Below the pieces are notes generated by a model. It did no database searches. It saw only the letters and a program-made list of their open reading frames with translations, and was not told the origin of the DNA. Shown here one piece after another: positions 26,604 through 37,696 of a stretch of DNA of 47,435 nucleotides (its first letter is position 1; every line of letters begins with the position of its first letter). The DNA comes from Gemmatimonadota bacterium (lineage in GTDB: Bacteria > Gemmatimonadota > Gemmatimonadetes > Gemmatimonadales > Gemmatimonadaceae). The DNA is taken from NCBI GenBank assembly GCA_947461225.1, contig CANHJV010000009.1:1-47435 (forward strand). The letters are read 5' to 3'. A program made the position numbers and the translations under genes.

Positions 26604-26664
26604 CTCCCTTCCACTCGCATGGGCATGAGTAACCCAACGGCTAGGCGAGTGATGGCGAAGGGAG
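26604..26664. repeat. Long imperfect hairpin (8 bp + 7 bp stem with 5-nt bulge)
   Basis: Outer arms CTCCCTTC (26604-26611) and GAAGGGAG (26657-26664), then immediately inner arms CACTCGC (26612-26618) and GCGAGTG (26645-26651). A one-sided bulge of ATGGC separates the right arms. An inner TGGG/CCCA pairing can close the loop further. Fifteen paired bases make chance unlikely; the function is unknown. Confidence 0.6.
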
Positions 26665-26807
26665 TGATTTATTGTAGACTAGTTTTTTCAATCACCTGAA
26701 AAACAGCTCGCGCTTGCCGAGCACCTTCGCTTGTCCGATCTCAACGTGAGGTTGCGGCCGCCGGCGACCTTAGGAGGTTGAGTCACCACCAGCGCGAGCG
26801 CACTTAC

Positions 26808-26832
26808 CGGCGACGGCTCCGATCCGTCGCCG
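26808..26832 (+). repeat. 9-bp perfect hairpin just upstream of the glycosyltransferase start
   Basis: CGGCGACGG (26808-26816) and CCGTCGCCG (26824-26832) flank a 7-nt loop, ending 17 nt before ATG 26849. No T tract follows. It may be a leader structure or operator for the downstream gene. Confidence 0.5.
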
Positions 26833-26848
26833 AACTAAGCACGAAGTT

Positions 26849-28102
26849 ATGCCACCCGTTCGAATGGACTCGCGCATGACGCCGAAACCCAAGCTTCTTG
26901 TTCTAAGCCACTTCCTGCCCTTTCCACCGCACGGTGGCGCGGCGATTCGAACATTTAACTTGCTGAAAGGACTCGCCGAATCGTTCGACATCACATTGGT
27001 CGCGGTGTCTCGATTTGCTCATCAAGCAACACAGCCTGATGTCGAGAGTGCGGTTGCTGGTTGCGGTGCGATCGCCAGGCGAGTGTACGTCGTTCGTGAG
27101 GAGCGCCCAACGGTGCGCCGCCAAGTGTATGCACACCTCGTCAGTCTAGTCAGCCAACGACCGCACACGGATTTTCAGTCGCCGTTCGGTGCGCTTCGCG
27201 CGACGATTCAGAAGCTCATGGGCGAGGAGCACTTCGACCTGTTTCATGTCGACGCCATAGACCTTGCGCCACTCCTCGCGCTCTTTCCGGCTAACCGAAC
27301 TGTTCTAAATCATCATAACGTCGAGTCGGAACTCTTACAGCGACGCGCCACGATGAAGAGCGGAGCGATTCGTCTTCTGATCGCGCTACAGTCAAAGCTC
27401 GTGGACCGTCAGGAGCGAACGGTTGTCCCGGCAGTTGCCCTGAACGTCGCGGTTTCAAAGAGGGACGCAGTTCACTTTGACAGCCTCGGTTCGGCCACTC
27501 CAACAGTGGTTGCGCCCAACGGAGCAGACACTGCCTACTTCCAGCCGGCCACCCAAGAGGCCGCTGGCAAAGAGGTTGTTTTTGTGGGAGGTCTCTCGTG
27601 GTTTCCGAACCGTGACGCGCTTGAATTCTACTGCGACGAGATCCTCCCAATCATCAAGCAGCGCTATCCGGACCTCATCACAACCTGGGTTGGAAAAGCG
27701 ACCGATGAAGACCTGCGAAATCCGAGATTCTCGGATGTGACGTTGACTGGGTATGTGGACGATGTCCGGGAATACGTGGCGCGAGCTCGTTGCATTCTGG
27801 TTCCTCTCAGAGTCGGAGGCGGAACGCGCCTGAAGATCCTCGAGGCGTGGGCACAGGGAAAGGCGGTCGTGAGTACTACCGTGGGCTGTGAAGGACTGGC
27901 CGCAGAAAATGGCAGTAATATCGTCATAGCGGATTCAGCCCAAGCGTTCGCCAACGCGGTCGAGTCGATGCTTGAAGACAAATCACCGCATGCCACGATC
28001 GGTGCAGCCGCTAGAACAACTGTCGAATCTCAATATTCGTGGCGTATGATCAGCAAGGATCTTGCTAGGGCGTACAACGCTATCGTCCATCAGACTCACT
28101 AG
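26849..28102 (+). CDS. Glycosyltransferase family 4, exosortase-locus (EpsH-associated) style
   Basis: A 417-residue GT-B enzyme. It opens KLLVLSHFLPFPPHGGAAIR, the acceptor GG loop typical of the sugar transferases found with exosortase loci. It continues with VLNHHNVESELLQRR, VAPNGADTAYFQP, the donor-domain VVFVGGLSWFPNRDALEF, VTLTGYVDDVREYVARA and the late block VPLRVGGGTRLKILEAWAQG with VSTTVGCEGL. Three in-frame ATGs (26849, 26864, 26876) are possible and none has a strong Shine-Dalgarno; the third would place the first strand closest to the N-terminus. Placement in the EPS pathway is firm by context; specificity unknown. Confidence 0.88.
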   Translation: MPPVRMDSRMTPKPKLLVLSHFLPFPPHGGAAIRTFNLLKGLAESFDITLVAVSRFAHQATQPDVESAVAGCGAIARRVYVVREERPTVRRQVYAHLVSLVSQRPHTDFQSPFGALRATIQKLMGEEHFDLFHVDAIDLAPLLALFPANRTVLNHHNVESELLQRRATMKSGAIRLLIALQSKLVDRQERTVVPAVALNVAVSKRDAVHFDSLGSATPTVVAPNGADTAYFQPATQEAAGKEVVFVGGLSWFPNRDALEFYCDEILPIIKQRYPDLITTWVGKATDEDLRNPRFSDVTLTGYVDDVREYVARARCILVPLRVGGGTRLKILEAWAQGKAVVSTTVGCEGLAAENGSNIVIADSAQAFANAVESMLEDKSPHATIGAAARTTVESQYSWRMISKDLARAYNAIVHQTH

Positions 28103-28278
28103 GTGTCCACTTGGGCTAGCGACGGGATTCGGCGATCGTTCACCCATGAGGTCGTCGCGTAAGCCGCAGCGGTTCAGCCTACGAGCTCATGCTACGCTTG
28201 CCGACCGCTGCGTCCCGCGAGATTTGCCTTGACGGTTGTGTGTTTCGCCGGATCATTTGCCGAGTAATCGGCACGACA

Positions 28279-29055
28279 ATGCAATACGAGCCATTCCCCT
28301 CTGCCGAGATTTCTATGGACCTTCCAGCACATGAGCGTCGGGCCGTTCGCTATCTCAACGCTGGCGAAGATTCACTCTTGGCGCGGCTCGCGCATCTTCG
28401 ACTGGATCCGATATACCGCAAGCCGCGTTTCTGGTCCAACATGATCTTGCGGAACATTGCGCCGCACTTTGCCGGTCGAGTGGTGAACTGCTCGGGCTGG
28501 GCCGACGAGGATAAGTTCGGCAGTCATTATCGTCACTACTTCACCGGTGCCACCGAGTATGCGGTAACGAACTACTCGGGCGGCGCTCAGCAGGGGAGCT
28601 ATACGTTCCTCGAGAATTCGTATCAACTCGACTTGGAAAAGGCCTTACCCAGCGAGCTGCGCCAGCGATTCGAGGTCGTCTACTCCCATACCGTGCTTGA
28701 GCATGTTTTTGACGTCTCGCAGGCGGTGAGAAATATCTGCGAGATGTCAACAGACGCCGCAATTGTCGTGATTCCGTGGACCCAGCTTATCCACGTGATG
28801 GAGGACAAGTTCGGTGACTACTGGCGTTTCACCCCGGAGTGCCTCGAGCGGATGTTCGCGGTGCACGGCATGATGCCCGTCTGTCATCACGGGACAGACA
28901 TCCCAGGAAGTTCGGTCTACTACGCGTCGGTGTTCTCTCGCACTCCAGATAAGTACGCGCAGCTGCGGAACTCGCGCAACACCGTGCCGAATGGCGACGA
29001 CATGTACACGAGTGTCCGTTGGCGATCAGCCGTTCGCTATTTGCTTGGCCGTTAG
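28279..29055 (+). CDS. SAM-dependent methyltransferase-like protein
   Basis: A 258-residue protein with class I methyltransferase features. RVVNCSGWADEDKFG stands where motif I lies but lacks the usual E/DxGxGxG. VVYSHTVLEHVFDVSQAVRN matches the Methyltransf_11 'vLeHv.d...al' motif, and the end has GDYWRFTPECLERMF. The diverged SAM loop makes activity uncertain. ATG 28279 is preferred over 28189 because the intervening 30 residues lack family character. It follows a glycosyltransferase by 176 bp and may methylate an EPS sugar; this is inference. Confidence 0.68.
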   Translation: MQYEPFPSAEISMDLPAHERRAVRYLNAGEDSLLARLAHLRLDPIYRKPRFWSNMILRNIAPHFAGRVVNCSGWADEDKFGSHYRHYFTGATEYAVTNYSGGAQQGSYTFLENSYQLDLEKALPSELRQRFEVVYSHTVLEHVFDVSQAVRNICEMSTDAAIVVIPWTQLIHVMEDKFGDYWRFTPECLERMFAVHGMMPVCHHGTDIPGSSVYYASVFSRTPDKYAQLRNSRNTVPNGDDMYTSVRWRSAVRYLLGR

Positions 29056-29241
29056 CTCAGCCACTGTTCGCCTTTCGGACGCTCACTACGTTGGCCACCC
29101 ACCGCGCGATGTTGCGTCAGCGTCATACTGTGTAGGATAGAACTGGGCGCAGATGGTAGGGCGCTAGGTTACACCGCTACCCGTTGAGCCATCGACGCCC
29201 GTAGCACACAGCAAGCCAGAGCGTCCGCACGGCGTTTGCGA

Positions 29242-29928
29242 TCACGATCCAGGCTGCAAACTGGGGAGCACCTTGGTGACCGCAGGCAGCAGTTCCTTCG
29301 CCACCGACTGCGCAATGGAATCGGCCGCCGCGTACGCCGCCTGCTGGTCGGCCGCGCTCGGTGACCGCGACGACGACGCCAACGGCACCACAATGCGAAC
29401 CAACGCCTCTTCCGTGCGCCCCTGTGTGGCCGCATCGCGTAGCAGGTTCCATTTCACCGTGTACTCGTTCGCCTCGATGCGTCCACGTCCCTGATACCAG
29501 TAGTACACGAGCGCGCGGACACCCTTGTTGGCGAGCAGCACCCGATTCGTCGTACCTACGCCACCTGTTAACCCAGGATTGGGGATCTGCTCTGCCGTCA
29601 TGACCTCCCAGCCAGCTCCCGGCAAGCAGTTCTTGGGCGAATGGATCGTTTTCCCCTGCACCTGCCGATCGTAGTAGCCCACATACACCGAGAACAACGG
29701 AGTCGAGTCACGGGAGTACTCACGCAGCATGTAGTCGCTCATGCCCGCGACACGACGCTCTTCCTCGGCAATCACCATGTTCTTGCCCACGAGACCATTC
29801 ATCGTGGCCGGGATACTGACCATGGGCAGGATCGGCGGCACCACGTACTGCTCGCGCATGCCAGAGATCAGGAGTACGCCGAAGCCAAGCACCGCGACCG
29901 GCAGAAAGCGCGTGAAAGTGGTGTTCAT
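29242..29928 (-). CDS. epsI: EpsI-family exosortase-associated protein
   Basis: A 228-residue protein of the EpsI family, encoded after or fused to exosortases in EPS loci. An N-terminal membrane anchor (FLPVAVLGFGVLLISGM) leads into an extracytoplasmic domain. The domain has the family signature around LFSVYVGYYDRQVQGKTIHS, PKNCLPGAGWEV, VLLANKGVRALVYYWYQGRG and EYTVKWNLLRDA. The Cys in PKNCLPG is the best-conserved residue of the family. ATG 29928 overlaps the exosortase stop by four bases; the in-frame extension to 29982 is inside the exosortase gene. Its molecular role is not established; linkage supports a role in exosortase-dependent EPS production. Confidence 0.92.
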   Translation of the reverse strand: MNTTFTRFLPVAVLGFGVLLISGMREQYVVPPILPMVSIPATMNGLVGKNMVIAEEERRVAGMSDYMLREYSRDSTPLFSVYVGYYDRQVQGKTIHSPKNCLPGAGWEVMTAEQIPNPGLTGGVGTTNRVLLANKGVRALVYYWYQGRGRIEANEYTVKWNLLRDAATQGRTEEALVRIVVPLASSSRSPSAADQQAAYAAADSIAQSVAKELLPAVTKVLPSLQPGS

Positions 29929-30881
29929 ACGGTGACGCTCGCTCGGTGTTGGATTTTGCTCTCCACGAGCCCTAGAACCCACGCCACCATGGAAGTGATC
30001 ACGAAGGCGCCGCCGAACATCACCATGCCCTCACTGGTATGCATGAATCCCTCTCCCATTTCGGGGCTCACGTAGAGCACAAGGAATCCGGTGAGAAACA
30101 CGCGGAATCCATTGATCAGGATGGCGATCGGAATCGTGAGCAGAAGCAGCAGCGAGCGCGTGGACCAATGGTTCAGGAACATGGCGCCCAACAGCACGCC
30201 AAGGCTGAGCAGTGCGGTGAGTGACCGCAGGCCACTGCACGCCTCCGCCACGAACAGCTCCTGCCCCGGGATACGAATCACATTGCCCGTCATCATCACC
30301 GGGATATCACGCCACGCCAGCAACCCCGCACCAATCTTCGACGCCATGAACTGCAGCGGCAGCGCCACCGTGTTCAGAATCACTTCCGGAATCGGAATCG
30401 AGAGCGCCGTTAGCGTGAACGGCAGCCACCAATGCAGCAACTGACGGAACCCGGCGTACCACACCGTGAGTCCGGCCAGTGCCATCAGCATCGAGCCGCG
30501 CATTACGAACAGCTCGGCGGCGAGATCGGCGGCGTAGCGGAACAGCACCGCGAAAATCAGGATCGCGGCACCAAGTACGCGCTGGGGCTTCGAGCCCTCC
30601 ACGATGCCGCTCTTCCACGCGAAGTACAGCGACAACGGCGCCAGCAGCAAGCCGTGCCCCGAGTTGGGATCGTTCCACCACGCGTCGAACATCAGCGTGG
30701 CCGGCTTCGCAAAGAGCAGCACGAACATCACCGCCGTGAGCGCATACGATGCGAGCTCCACGGGGGCGCGTTCCTTCAGCGACGCGAGCACATCGCGAGG
30801 CATGAAGGCTGGTGATGACGGTGCTGTAATTGTCACGGGCGATTCAAGATGAGAGGCAATGCAGGGACGCACGGGAGGCAT
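29925..30881 (-). CDS. Exosortase (EpsH/XrtA-like transpeptidase)
   Basis: Multi-pass membrane cysteine protease/transpeptidase that cleaves C-terminal PEP-CTERM-like sorting signals. The 318-residue product has about eight hydrophobic segments. The conserved catalytic residues are present: C215 in VAEACSGLRSL, R260 in ILINGFRVFLTGF and H281 in EGFMHTSEG. The N-terminal signature SGHGLLLAPLSLYFAW is also typical. The start may be ATG 30881 or a later Met (residue 27, 30803). It is followed directly by epsI and lies 50 bp downstream of metH on the same strand. No protein in the window has a recognisable PEP-CTERM tail, so substrates must be encoded elsewhere. Confidence 0.95.
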   Translation of the reverse strand: MPPVRPCIASHLESPVTITAPSSPAFMPRDVLASLKERAPVELASYALTAVMFVLLFAKPATLMFDAWWNDPNSGHGLLLAPLSLYFAWKSGIVEGSKPQRVLGAAILIFAVLFRYAADLAAELFVMRGSMLMALAGLTVWYAGFRQLLHWWLPFTLTALSIPIPEVILNTVALPLQFMASKIGAGLLAWRDIPVMMTGNVIRIPGQELFVAEACSGLRSLTALLSLGVLLGAMFLNHWSTRSLLLLLTIPIAILINGFRVFLTGFLVLYVSPEMGEGFMHTSEGMVMFGGAFVITSMVAWVLGLVESKIQHRASVTV

Positions 30882-30931
30882 CCACTGTCACACACGCGGC
30901 TCGGCCGCGAGCCATCTCACCGCCCGCGAGC

Positions 30932-34612
<3,681 letters not shown>

Positions 34613-34684
34613 GACCGAATAGTAAATCCTGTTACGCGAAGGCGCCTTGGGGTACTGACTAGCGGACGCGCACGGTTACTGGCA

Positions 34685-36073
34685 TCACGAGGTACGGCCC
34701 TCGACGGCGGCGATTAGCCGATCGGAGAGCAGACGTGTGAGTTGCCGACGCTCAAAGTGGCCAACCCGTGAAGGCAGAGCACCGTGGGGTAGGCTACCGA
34801 TGCGCTTCGCTGCTACCAACTCGGTGAGTTTTGTGGCGAGTTCTTCCCGCTGTTCTGCACGGAATACCCACCCGGCGTCCGCGTTGGCGATGTGTCTGCT
34901 GGTATCGTTCTCTGGGCCCACATAGAGAATCGGACGTCCTGACCGGAGTTGTTCGTACAATTTTCCGGGAATGTTGGCGGGGCGATCAACGGCGCCGTCG
35001 GGCACAGTAAGCACGTGCACGTCTGCGCGAACCATCATCGCGGCAATCCGATCGTGCGACACGACGCCAGAGAGAGACACAGCACCGAGTTCGTCGAGCT
35101 TTGCAAGTCGCTGTCGCTGGTCGGAGAACAACGGGCCAACGTGTTCGAGGCGCGGTGCAAGCGACGGCTGATCCGCATGTAGTTGCTCGATCACCGCAAG
35201 CAGTGACTCGAAGCCCGTCGACCTGTAGATCGTACCTACATTCAGCATCGTCAACGGTTGATCAGGCGAAGCACAGTAGGCACCTGCTCCCGAAAAATCG
35301 CTCTCATCGTATCCATTTTCGATGACATGGAATTTCGATGCTGGCACCATCGGGAACGCTTCACGCGCCAACTCAGCGAGTCGATCGGATATATAGATGA
35401 TCTGAGACGCTCGGCGGAGTACGGCGATTTCTACCCGCCGCTCAATGGCGCGTCGCAGTGCGGGATCATGTTGTTTCGGGATGTTGCGGGTCCATGGATC
35501 GCGGAAATCGGCAACCCACGGGATACTGAAGCGACGGCTGAGTGCGGCCGCGACGAGGTGCGCAGATGCTGGCGACGACGTGGAAAAAATCGCGTCGATC
35601 TTACGGCGCCCGACTACTTCGGCGGCCGCCTGATAGGCGTGGCGGGCCCACAGATTTGCGTCGTCCGGAAAGTACAGCGCATGTTGAAGCAATGCACGAG
35701 CGGGCGACAGCACACCGCGTAGCAGCAGATTACGCCAAGATGTCCCGGGAGCCGGCGCCGGCTTCCCCGTGTGATCAGCGGACTTTGAGACGCGAGTGAG
35801 CTCACGCGGATCTCGACGGAGTAACCGTTTGTAAACCCGCGCCTCCCAGTCGAGCATGGACGGGCGTTCGGCGCGTATGACTTCGACATCGGCCGGCAGT
35901 TCTCGAAGCATCGAGTCATCGAGGGCACCTACACCAAACGGCTGTGCTGAAACGACAACCGGCTGCCAGCCGAACTCGGGCAGATACTTAGCAAACTTCA
36001 GCGGTCGATAGATTCCCGATGTCCGGATAGGCGGAAAATCGTGGGCAATAATCAAAACGCTTTTGTGAGTCAT
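34685..36073 (-). CDS. Glycosyltransferase family 4 (WbuB-like layout)
   Basis: A 462-residue GT-B protein. The N-terminus reads SVLIIAHDFPPIRTSGIYRP; FSTSSPASAHLVAAALSRRF and PWVADFRDPWTRN identify the WbuB/fucosamine-transferase-like layout with its large N-terminal domain. The donor half has FHVIENGYDESDFSG, LTMLNVGTIYRSTGFESLL, HVGPLFSDQRQRL, PGKLYEQLRSGRPIL and YVGPEN. ATG 36073 places the first strand at the N-terminus; the longer TTG reading from 36181 adds 36 basic, low-support residues. It lies between a related gene upstream and metH downstream. Specificity unknown. Confidence 0.87.
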   Translation of the reverse strand: MTHKSVLIIAHDFPPIRTSGIYRPLKFAKYLPEFGWQPVVVSAQPFGVGALDDSMLRELPADVEVIRAERPSMLDWEARVYKRLLRRDPRELTRVSKSADHTGKPAPAPGTSWRNLLLRGVLSPARALLQHALYFPDDANLWARHAYQAAAEVVGRRKIDAIFSTSSPASAHLVAAALSRRFSIPWVADFRDPWTRNIPKQHDPALRRAIERRVEIAVLRRASQIIYISDRLAELAREAFPMVPASKFHVIENGYDESDFSGAGAYCASPDQPLTMLNVGTIYRSTGFESLLAVIEQLHADQPSLAPRLEHVGPLFSDQRQRLAKLDELGAVSLSGVVSHDRIAAMMVRADVHVLTVPDGAVDRPANIPGKLYEQLRSGRPILYVGPENDTSRHIANADAGWVFRAEQREELATKLTELVAAKRIGSLPHGALPSRVGHFERRQLTRLLSDRLIAAVEGRTS

Positions 36074-36195
36074 CCCTAGAAGCTCGACCACTCGTCGACC
36101 CCCGGCAAGTCGCGTGCGACGATTCCAAAGCGTAGAACGCGCGGCCCAGAGGGACGAATGAGGCGCATTGGGAGCGCTCAATCATGGGGAGTGAT

Positions 36196-37509
36196 TCAGC
36201 GGCCAATGGCATATCGCCGGATCAGCTCATCTGCTGCTGGCAGAGACTCTGAATGACTCGCATCAAGATATTTTAGCTCTGGCGCGTTCACTTTTACCGA
36301 CAGCGGCATCACCGCATTCGACCCGACGGCGCGGGCGATAGCGCGCTCAAGGGTCTGGGTCGACACCACCGGGCTAATGTGCTCGAGTGCCCATGCTCGC
36401 GGTCGATACCCCGCTGGCGACCCTCTGAAAGCCACGAGCGCCTCCGAGAGCCTGTCCTCCTCAACCAGTCGCCCTCCTTCACTGTTCAGCCAAGCAAGAT
36501 TCGGTCCGATGATGGACGACAAGGCCAAGGCAGGAACATCAGCAAACATTCCCTCAAACAGACTCCGATTACTGCCCTCTCGACGTGTCATGAGCACGTT
36601 CACTCCTGACTCATTAAAGCGACGGTTCACCTCGGCCGGTGTCAACTTCTCATGAAGTTCGGCCTGTCCTGAGAGGCCATAATACGCGAGAAGCCCCTCG
36701 ATTTCCCGACGAGACCCACGCCAGGAACTACCGACAAGGCAAAAACGATACGAAGGATCATTCAACTCGGCTATCGCCTTGAACAACGCATGGTGCCGCT
36801 TGAGCCGCTCCCATCCCGCGACCATGATTGCGTCGTAGCGCTTTTTCGTACCACCGAGCGGAGTGAACGTGTGTGGATCCACCCAGTCACTACTTCCCAA
36901 ACGGACGGGGATGAGATTCCCGCCAACTCTCTCGAGAAATGTGAAATCACGCCGCTCGGTCGCCATAACAAATACCGGCGCCGGGGCCAGCTGCTTGAAT
37001 TGAAGAATCGCCGTATCCGCGTATCCTGAATAACTGGGCTCCAACACCAGATGGTAGTCGCGGCTCAGCAACGCTAAATCCAGAGCGGCCGTGAGTTCGA
37101 CAAATTGTGCCGTGAACATGACCAGCAAGACTCCCTTGCGCGACCGATCGGCGGCCGGCGCACTGAGCACGATCATTCGCTTGGCGAGCAATCCGAGGTC
37201 GGCCGGTGAGTTGCCGTCTCCAGCCATCACCATAGGGGCCGAGAATCGGATCTCATGCCGAAGCATGTGAGCCTCAATGATGCGCTGAGGGACCACTGGA
37301 CGATCAGACAGCTGAGACCAGAGCAGCGTGCGATGCGCGCCGAGCAAAAGCTCCCGAGCCCGCTCCCCCCTGCCCCTCAGCAATGCCGCCGCGAGGGTCG
37401 CCAACACGCCAAAGACCCAACGAACCTGCCGCGAGTTCGACAGGTCCATGACCAAGCGAGGGAGCAGATGGCGCCCAAAGAGGAGAGGGCGCGCGATGAG
37501 TCGCTTCAT
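36196..37509 (-). CDS. Glycosyltransferase-like (GT-B) protein, family uncertain
   Basis: A 437-residue protein in which the second half looks like a GT-B donor domain: RYDAIMVAGWERLKRHHALF, CLVGSSWRGSRREIEGLL, then VNVLMTRREGSNRSLFEGMF followed by DVPALALSSIIGPN. The N-terminal half (FTAQFVELTAALDLALLSRD, LVLEPSYSGYADTAIL) is unlike standard GT4 enzymes, so the acceptor may be unusual. The start is ATG 37509 or GTG 37590; neither has a clear Shine-Dalgarno. It heads the minus-strand group that continues into the WbuB-like gene and metH. I recognise the fold but not a named family. Confidence 0.65.
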   Translation of the reverse strand: MKRLIARPLLFGRHLLPRLVMDLSNSRQVRWVFGVLATLAAALLRGRGERARELLLGAHRTLLWSQLSDRPVVPQRIIEAHMLRHEIRFSAPMVMAGDGNSPADLGLLAKRMIVLSAPAADRSRKGVLLVMFTAQFVELTAALDLALLSRDYHLVLEPSYSGYADTAILQFKQLAPAPVFVMATERRDFTFLERVGGNLIPVRLGSSDWVDPHTFTPLGGTKKRYDAIMVAGWERLKRHHALFKAIAELNDPSYRFCLVGSSWRGSRREIEGLLAYYGLSGQAELHEKLTPAEVNRRFNESGVNVLMTRREGSNRSLFEGMFADVPALALSSIIGPNLAWLNSEGGRLVEEDRLSEALVAFRGSPAGYRPRAWALEHISPVVSTQTLERAIARAVGSNAVMPLSVKVNAPELKYLDASHSESLPAADELIRRYAIGR

Positions 37510-37696
37510 GGCGTGAGATTCGCTTTGCCAACGAGGCAGTCGAGGGAGGCGGTACGGTTGTGACCACTTCGACAGGCGCGGACCGAGCACGAGCTGGTGT
37601 TGCGATCACGATGTATGCCGACCACGGGCAACCATTTAGTATGTTTTAATGTGGGCGTCAGGCCCATGGTCAAAATACTCTGCCCCTTCGCACCCC

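Larger units (their letters stand above)
26284..26848. other. 565-bp divergent intergenic region with several inverted repeats
   Basis: No open frame here looks coding. It carries a small dyad GGTGGC-TCAT-GCCACC (26367-26382) about 85 bp before the family 2 glycosyltransferase start. It also holds a long bulged hairpin at 26604-26664 and a 9-bp hairpin at 26808-26832, both listed separately. The region is comparatively AT-rich around 26660-26700. It should contain promoters for both flanking genes, but none is clear. Confidence 0.45.

Noticed and set aside
26604-26700. Integron attC-like or tRNA-like structure in the intergenic gap
   Set aside because: No RYYYAAC/GTTRRRY core pair and no cloverleaf with CCA-compatible acceptor or T-loop could be formed.
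29169-29260. Hydrophobic segment in an alternative frame just after epsI (FAAWIVIANAVRTLWLAV), suggesting a frameshifted C-terminus
   Set aside because: EpsI is already of normal length with its signature motifs; the segment has no start of its own and may be chance.
34613-34684. Cobalamin or SAM riboswitch upstream of metH
   Set aside because: Only 72 bp separate metH from the next gene and no conserved B12-box or SAM-aptamer sequence is present.
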